Of a DNA stretch of 64,000 bases, positions 59,387 through 64,000 are shown piece after piece (positions within the stretch are counted from its first letter, which is position 1; each line of letters starts with the position of its first letter). The stretch comes from Paraburkholderia sp. (GTDB lineage: Bacteria; Pseudomonadota; Gammaproteobacteria; Burkholderiales; Burkholderiaceae). The notes under the pieces are model-generated. The model saw only the letters and a program-made list of their open reading frames with translations. It was not told the DNA's origin and searched no databases. Position numbers and translations under genes: made by a program. The DNA lies in assembly GCF_024281035.1 (NCBI RefSeq), contig NZ_JAMXLH010000078.1, forward strand, positions 1 to 64,000. The letters are read 5' to 3'.

Positions 59387-60982
59387 ATGCTAAAAACCTT
59401 ATTCCGGTTGCAGGCGGTCTGTGCACTGCAACAAAGGCGCGCCGTTGCGCTGGCGCTGCTGTGCGCCACGGCGCTGGCCGGGTGCCAGTTGCCGCCGCTC
59501 GGCAATCGCACGGAATCGACTGCGCTCAGCACGCAGGAAGCGCAGGCTACGCCGCTCGGCCACGCGGTTGCTCCCGAACTGGCCGCTCATCCCGGGTTCT
59601 CCGGCATCGACCCACTGCCCGATCCGCTCGACTCCTTCGCCGCGCGCATGGATATGGTGCGCACGGCGCAACGCACGCTCGACGTCCAGTACTACATCTG
59701 GCGCAACGACCTCACCGGCACACTGCTGCTCGAAGCGCTGCGCGAGGCCGCCGATCGCGGCGTGCGCGTGCGGCTGCTGCTCGACGACAACGGCATTCCG
59801 TCCTCGCTGGATCCCACGCTCGCCGCGTTGGCCGCGCATCCGAACATCGAGGTGCGGCTCTTCAATCCGTTTGTCGTGCGCAAGCTGAAGTTCATCGGTT
59901 TTCTCTGGGATTTTTCGCGCCTGAACCGGCGCATGCACAACAAGTCGCTCACCGCCGACGACACAGCGACGATCCTCGGTGGCCGCAACATCGGCGACGA
60001 GTATTTCGGCGCAACCGACGGCGTGGTATTCGCCGATCTCGACGTGCTCGCCGTCGGCCCCGCCGCAACCGACGTCGCACACGATTTCGACCGGTACTGG
60101 GCAAGCGCGTCTGCGCGGCCCGTCGGCCAGATCTTGCCCGCGTCCGCGCCGGACGCTCTCGACACACTCGATCGCGCCGCGCATACCGTGGAGATTTCCC
60201 CGGCCGCTGCTGCGTATGTGGCGTCGCTACAGAAAACGACGGACGTGCGCCGCTTGATGGGCGGCACGTTACCGCTCGAATGGGCAAAGACGCAGCTCGT
60301 CAGCGACGACCCCGCAAAAGCAAAGGGCAAAGCCGCACCGCACTCGCTCGTGCTCGCGCAACTGCACGGGATTCTTGGCAATCCGACGCACGAGCTGGAC
60401 CTTGTTTCGCCCTACTTCGTTCCCGCCGAGGCGGGCACCCGCTATTTCACGGATCTCGCGGCGAAAGGCGTCAAGGTGCGCGTGCTCACGAATTCGCTCG
60501 AAGCGACCGACGTCCTGGCCGTTCACGCGGGCTACGCGCGGCGTCGCGAGGCGCTGCTGGAAGGCGGCGTCGAGTTATTCGAATTACGCCGCGCCGCTGG
60601 CGCCGAGGCAGGCAAATCCGCCGGCAAGCATCCGGGCGTGTTCGGCAGCTCGGGATCGAGCCTACATGCCAAGACGTTTGCCGTGGACGAAAACCGCGTC
60701 TTCGTCGGCTCGCTCAATTTCGACCCGCGCTCCATCAATCTCAACACCGAACTCGGGCTCGTGATCGAAAGCTCCGAACTTGCGAAACGCATCGAATACG
60801 TGTTCTGGACTCAGGTGCCCCAGCTTGCGTACCAGGTGAAGCTCGATCACAACGATTCGCTATTCTGGATCAGGCACACCGGCGAAACCACCGTGCGTTA
60901 CGACACCGAACCCAATACGACGTGGAGCACGCGCCTCGCCGTGTGGTTCTTCTCGATTCTCCCCATTGAATGGCTGCTGTAG
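59387..60982 (+). CDS. Phospholipase D-family lipoprotein (cardiolipin synthase C-like)
   Basis: 531 residues from ATG 59387. Signal and lipobox CATALAGC (about residue 33). Two HKD motifs: RMHNKSLTADDTATILGGRN and SLHAKTFAVDENRVFVGSLN, with LNTELGLVIES after the second. The layout and lipoprotein signal match ClsC-type PLD enzymes, which make cardiolipin or modify other phospholipids at the membrane. The internal AKAKGKAAP segment is a Lys-rich linker. Monocistronic, convergent with a small membrane-protein gene. Confidence 0.92.
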   Translation: MLKTLFRLQAVCALQQRRAVALALLCATALAGCQLPPLGNRTESTALSTQEAQATPLGHAVAPELAAHPGFSGIDPLPDPLDSFAARMDMVRTAQRTLDVQYYIWRNDLTGTLLLEALREAADRGVRVRLLLDDNGIPSSLDPTLAALAAHPNIEVRLFNPFVVRKLKFIGFLWDFSRLNRRMHNKSLTADDTATILGGRNIGDEYFGATDGVVFADLDVLAVGPAATDVAHDFDRYWASASARPVGQILPASAPDALDTLDRAAHTVEISPAAAAYVASLQKTTDVRRLMGGTLPLEWAKTQLVSDDPAKAKGKAAPHSLVLAQLHGILGNPTHELDLVSPYFVPAEAGTRYFTDLAAKGVKVRVLTNSLEATDVLAVHAGYARRREALLEGGVELFELRRAAGAEAGKSAGKHPGVFGSSGSSLHAKTFAVDENRVFVGSLNFDPRSINLNTELGLVIESSELAKRIEYVFWTQVPQLAYQVKLDHNDSLFWIRHTGETTVRYDTEPNTTWSTRLAVWFFSILPIEWLL

Positions 60983-61042
60983 CACACAACCGGGCAGGAT
61001 GAGTTACGGGTCACTCGCCCGACAATTCGTCGGCGCAAAGAT

Positions 61043-61441
61043 TTACAGAATGAAGGGGAAAATCGCCACTCTCAGCAGAGAAGGTTGTATTTTTTCTATT
61101 TCCGCGCGCAGGCTGTTTTCATCGTCCGCCGGATATGACGACGCTTTTGCAGCATCGATTGCGGCAGTCCGGTTGTGCATCGACTCGTCGTGCTTCTGTG
61201 CGATAGCCCTGAGCCGGTTTGCCGCGCGCGTGTAGCGCAAGCGCTCAAATGAATCCGCGATGGTGGACAGCTCAACGAGCTGGTCCTGAAGGGGTTTGCT
61301 GGGGCGGGCAGCCCAACAGGCCTGCTCGCGAAGCGTGCGAAATACGCTGTAGCGCGCCACGATCAGGATCGGGTAGAGACTCACCAGCAGGCCGACCAGG
61401 ATCGGCCAGAACGGGTTGATGATTTCAATAAAGGTGTCCAT
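61043..61441 (-). CDS. Small membrane protein, unknown
   Basis: 132 residues from ATG 61441 (MDTFIEIINPFWPILVGLLV). One membrane helix near residues 10-30 followed by a charged coil-like cytoplasmic domain (RLRYTRAANRLRAIAQKHDE, AIEKIQ region). No ribosome site is strong and no family is recognised. Codon use resembles the surrounding genes. It could be a non-coding frame; modest support. Confidence 0.45.
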   Translation of the reverse strand: MDTFIEIINPFWPILVGLLVSLYPILIVARYSVFRTLREQACWAARPSKPLQDQLVELSTIADSFERLRYTRAANRLRAIAQKHDESMHNRTAAIDAAKASSYPADDENSLRAEIEKIQPSLLRVAIFPFIL

Positions 61442-61672
61442 GCCCGATTTCCCGATTCCGCAAGATAAGACGCAATACTTGCCCGGTCTGGCGCACAGCA
61501 ACGAAGGAAAGTCCGCTGCGCATGATTCGCCGTTTATCAGGCGAGCGAAAGCGTCGATACGCAAATCATGTCATACCCCCTGACATTCCGGCACAACTTT
61601 TTGTCAGAGGGAATACCGTGGCGTAAATCGGTCAAGGATTCGGCCGCGCGACACCCGGATCCCGCACGCGCC

Positions 61673-62473
61673 CTATCCGTTCAATGCCTTCACCGCGTCG
61701 AGTGCACCGGTCACCATTTCGCGCAGCACGGGTTGGCTTTTCGCGGCGAGCGCGGGCAAGTAGTCGAACGGCGCCGATTCGTCCATGTAAATCGACTGGC
61801 ACATTTCGAGCTGGATGGCGTGAACACCGTCGTGTGGTGCGCCGAAGTGCCGCGTGATATAGCCGCCCTTGAAACGGCCATTCGCCACCCAGGTGTATGC
61901 GCTGGCCGCCGCGGCGCGCTCGGCACGCGCCTGCACCTCGGCGGCCGCGGTGCGGCCATCCTGCGTGCCGATGTTCAGGTCCGGCAACTTGTTGTCGAAC
62001 AGACGCGGCAGCACGCTCGCAATCGAATGGGCTTCCCACAGCAGCACGTTCGCGTGCTGCGCGCGCAGGCGTTTCAGTTCGGCATGCAGTGCGTCATGAT
62101 ACGGCTGCCAGTACAGCGCGACGCGGCGCTGGCGCTCAGCCGCATCCGGCACGCAACCATCGCGATAGATCGGCTCGCCGCGAAACGTTTCGGTCGGGCA
62201 CAGCGAAGTGGTCGTCTGCCCGGGATAAAGGCTTTCGTCGTTTGGCGGCCGGTTCAGGTCGATCACGTAACGCGACACGCGCGCGCCAAGAATCGTCGCG
62301 CCCAGTTCTTTGGCGAACGCGTAAAGCCGATCCAGATGCCAGTCGCTGTCCGCGACGCTTAGCGCGATATCGGTGTATTGCTCGCGCAATGCGTCGGGAA
62401 TTCGCGTGCCGAGGTGCGGAATCGAGATCAACAGAGGCGCAGTGCCGCGCTCAAGGTTGTAGAGGTCGGTCAT
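61673..62473 (-). CDS. hutG: N-formylglutamate deformylase
   Basis: 266 residues from ATG 62473 (MTDLYNLERGTAPLLISIPH). Zinc amidohydrolase of the N-formylglutamate amidohydrolase family: PLLISIPHLGTRIPD, VADSDWHLDRLYAFAKELGA, RYVIDLNRPPNDESLYPGQT and LLWEAHSIASVLPRLFDN. Splits N-formylglutamate to glutamate and formate, last step of histidine use by the five-step route with HutF. Lies 30 bases downstream of hutF. Confidence 0.94.
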   Translation of the reverse strand: MTDLYNLERGTAPLLISIPHLGTRIPDALREQYTDIALSVADSDWHLDRLYAFAKELGATILGARVSRYVIDLNRPPNDESLYPGQTTTSLCPTETFRGEPIYRDGCVPDAAERQRRVALYWQPYHDALHAELKRLRAQHANVLLWEAHSIASVLPRLFDNKLPDLNIGTQDGRTAAAEVQARAERAAAASAYTWVANGRFKGGYITRHFGAPHDGVHAIQLEMCQSIYMDESAPFDYLPALAAKSQPVLREMVTGALDAVKALNG

Positions 62474-62503
62474 GGGTCGTAGAGGTCCAGAATGCACGTG
62501 ATC

Positions 62504-63922
62504 TCATGCGTCGGCAACGAGCCGCGCAAGCGCCTTGCGATAGTCCGCATACAGCCGGTCTTCCGCGCGATGGCGGCGTTGTGTCACCACACGTTCGCCG
62601 CCCGTGTAAACGTCGAGGACGGGCGTCTCGCCCTGCTCGCAAAAGACGATCGACGAAAGCCACGTCTGCGGGGTCTGCTCCGCGAGAGCCGGATGTTCGG
62701 CATCCAGCACGATCCAGTCCGCGCGGGCGCCTTCGACGAGCGCGCCGCCCGTGCGGCCGCTTGCGCGCGCACCGCCTGCGAGCGCCGCGTCGAACAGACG
62801 GTCGGCAACATACGCTGCCTGCGGCGAGGCGAGCACGTTGCGCTGGCGCCGCACGAGCCGCTGCCCGTATTCGAGCAGACGCAGCTCCGCGCGCCAGTCG
62901 ACGCCGATATGGCTATCCGAGCCGACGCCAATCGCGCCCTGCGCGTCGAGATAATCATGCGCGGGGAAAATACCGTCGCCGAGATTCGCTTCAGTCGTGA
63001 GACACAGCCCGGCCACCGCACCGCTTTTCGCGAGTGCGATAGTTTCGTGCGCATCGATATGGGTCGCGTGAACAAGGCACCAGCGCGGGTTCACATCGTA
63101 GCGGTCGAGCAGCCATTGCACCGGCCGCGCGCCTTCAGTGGCGACGCACGCATCCACCTCGGCCGTTTGCTCGGCGATATGAATGTGCACGGGCGCACCG
63201 GGCAACACCGCATCGAGCCCGGCGACAAGCGCACGCAGTGACGTCTGCGAAACCGCGCGCAGCGAATGCGGCGCGACGCCGTAGCGCAGCGCACCGTGCT
63301 CGGGCCGTGCGCGGCGCAGTGATTCGATGAGTGCGAGCAGTTGATCCGGCGTGTTGATAAAGCGCCGCTGATCGTCGCGCGGCGGCAAGCCGCCGAAACC
63401 GCTGTATTGATAGAGCACCGGCAACATCGTCATGCCGATACCAGTCTCGGCTGCCGCGTCGACCACACGCTGCGCCAGCTCCGCCGGATTGCCGTAACGC
63501 TGGCCGTCCGGCGCGTGGTGCACGTAGTGGAACTCGCAAACCGACGTATAGCCTGCCTTCAGCATTTCGACGTAGAGCCAGCTCGCGATTGAACCGAGAT
63601 CGTCTGGTGTGATGCGCGCCGCAAAGCGGTACATGAGATCGCGCCAGCTCCAGAAGCTGTCGGCCGGCGTCGCGCGATATTCGGTCAAGCCCGCCATTGC
63701 ACGCTGAAATGCATGCGAATGGAGATTGGGCATACCGGGCATCACCGGACCGGATGCGTGCGCCACGCCTTCGGGCGCATTCGGCAGTTCTGGTTTGACG
63801 GCACGCAGCGTGCCTGTCTCATCCCATTCGAGCAGCACGTTGCGGCGCCAGCCGCCTGGCAGGTAGGCATGCGCCGCGAAGAGCGCGTGCGTCATTGGAT
63901 TCTTTTCCATGGCGTGATTCAT
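62504..63922 (-). CDS. hutF: Formimidoylglutamate deiminase
   Basis: 472 residues from ATG 63922, chosen because it overlaps the upstream hutI stop as ATGA; later starts at 63910 and 63895 are possible. Amidohydrolase-superfamily metal enzyme: MPNLHSHAFQRAMAGLTEYR (first His pair), VCEFHYVHHAPDG, VHIHIAEQTAEVDAC, WCLVHATHIDAHE and GVGSDSHIGVDWRAELRLLE. Converts N-formimidoyl-L-glutamate to N-formylglutamate plus ammonia. Part of the leftward hutI-hutF-hutG operon. Confidence 0.94.
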   Translation of the reverse strand: MNHAMEKNPMTHALFAAHAYLPGGWRRNVLLEWDETGTLRAVKPELPNAPEGVAHASGPVMPGMPNLHSHAFQRAMAGLTEYRATPADSFWSWRDLMYRFAARITPDDLGSIASWLYVEMLKAGYTSVCEFHYVHHAPDGQRYGNPAELAQRVVDAAAETGIGMTMLPVLYQYSGFGGLPPRDDQRRFINTPDQLLALIESLRRARPEHGALRYGVAPHSLRAVSQTSLRALVAGLDAVLPGAPVHIHIAEQTAEVDACVATEGARPVQWLLDRYDVNPRWCLVHATHIDAHETIALAKSGAVAGLCLTTEANLGDGIFPAHDYLDAQGAIGVGSDSHIGVDWRAELRLLEYGQRLVRRQRNVLASPQAAYVADRLFDAALAGGARASGRTGGALVEGARADWIVLDAEHPALAEQTPQTWLSSIVFCEQGETPVLDVYTGGERVVTQRRHRAEDRLYADYRKALARLVADA

Positions 63923-64000
63923 GCGGTCAGGCTGCGCTGAAAAACGGTCGCGCCGCCGCGCACCACGCGCTCGCACAACGGGCGGCCAATCCAGTACGCA
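63919..64000 (-). CDS. hutI: Imidazolonepropionase, C-terminal end (partial)
   Basis: The window edge cuts this gene. On the minus strand the last 26 codons read AYWIGRPLCERVVRGGATVF and QRSLTA, ending in TGA at 63921-63919, which overlaps hutF as ATGA. The ELAYWIG-type ending and the position directly before hutF and hutG fit HutI, the imidazolonepropionase that precedes formimidoylglutamate. The identity is inferred mainly from context. Confidence 0.7.
   Translation of the reverse strand, partial: AYWIGRPLCERVVRGGATVFQRSLTA

Noticed and set aside
1..64000. CRISPR array, tRNA or rRNA genes
   Set aside because: No regularly spaced identical repeats and no cloverleaf or rRNA-like sequence was seen when reading the window.

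Overview
This is a high-GC chromosomal window with dense, divergent operons. Its gene content points to a Burkholderiaceae bacterium, most like an environmental or plant-associated Paraburkholderia. The strongest pointer is a BraR-RsaL-BraI type quorum-sensing locus. Two-subunit pca genes, a five-step hut route, many LysR regulators paired with transporters or enzymes, PPK2 and a YXWGXW-type secreted protein fit the same group. I saw no rRNA, tRNA, CRISPR array, prophage or intact insertion sequence.

Layout. 1-138: tail of a membrane permease. 139-1069: gene-poor, with a decayed IS6-like transposase fragment on the minus strand. 1070-3125: heavy-metal-associated-like protein, stand-alone sdhB, AhpD-like protein and hemerythrin-like protein. 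3294-7831 (minus): complete branched-chain/amide-type ABC transporter (livF, G, M, H, K). 8211-12216: cupin, PPK2 kinase, an SDR lacking the catalytic Tyr, LysR and RidA-family genes. 12356-15988 (minus): nitronate monooxygenase, a small coupled ORF, an MFS pump and LysR. 16737-21913: a ba3-like haem-copper oxidase operon with three c-type cytochromes (seven haem sites) and a 60-residue membrane subunit. 22232-29282: cupin, small secreted protein, DUF302 protein, LysE exporter, MocR-type regulator divergent from an omega-aminotransferase, and a type 2 ferredoxin-NADP reductase.

29353-31740 (minus): pcaD and pcaIJ of the beta-ketoadipate pathway, with a PcaR-like operator upstream of pcaI and a strong hairpin between pcaJ and pcaD. 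32058-34763: folE, serine acetyltransferase and two small proteins. 35278-37069: braR, convergent rsaL and braI with a perfect lux box. 37289-42095: DHA2 pump, universal stress protein, FNR-type regulator and an EgtB-like enzyme. 42497-45166: a large, visibly AT-richer Tat/lipoprotein PhoD phosphatase with two insertions. 45407-49394: amidotransferase, and LysR divergent from a nitrilase/PPOX/NTF2-like operon. 49496-52304 (minus): ordinary PhoD and glycerophosphodiesterase, a phosphate-scavenging pair. 52699-57472: isochorismatase-fold hydrolase, LysR plus membrane protein, an EAL-HDOD protein with a degenerate EAL domain, and a YXWGXW protein. 57545-64000: gamma-glutamyltransferase-like enzyme, PLD-type lipoprotein and hutG-hutF-hutI' (the last cut by the window edge).

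The themes are micro-oxic respiration (ba3-like oxidase, FNR/Usp, hemerythrin, extra sdhB), aromatic, histidine and nitrile nitrogen/carbon use, phosphate scavenging and quorum sensing. The least explained loci are the sdhB/hemerythrin cluster, the nitrilase-PPOX-NTF2 operon and the inserted PhoD with its neighbouring structured RNA-like segment. All family assignments are from reading the sequence; no database search was run.
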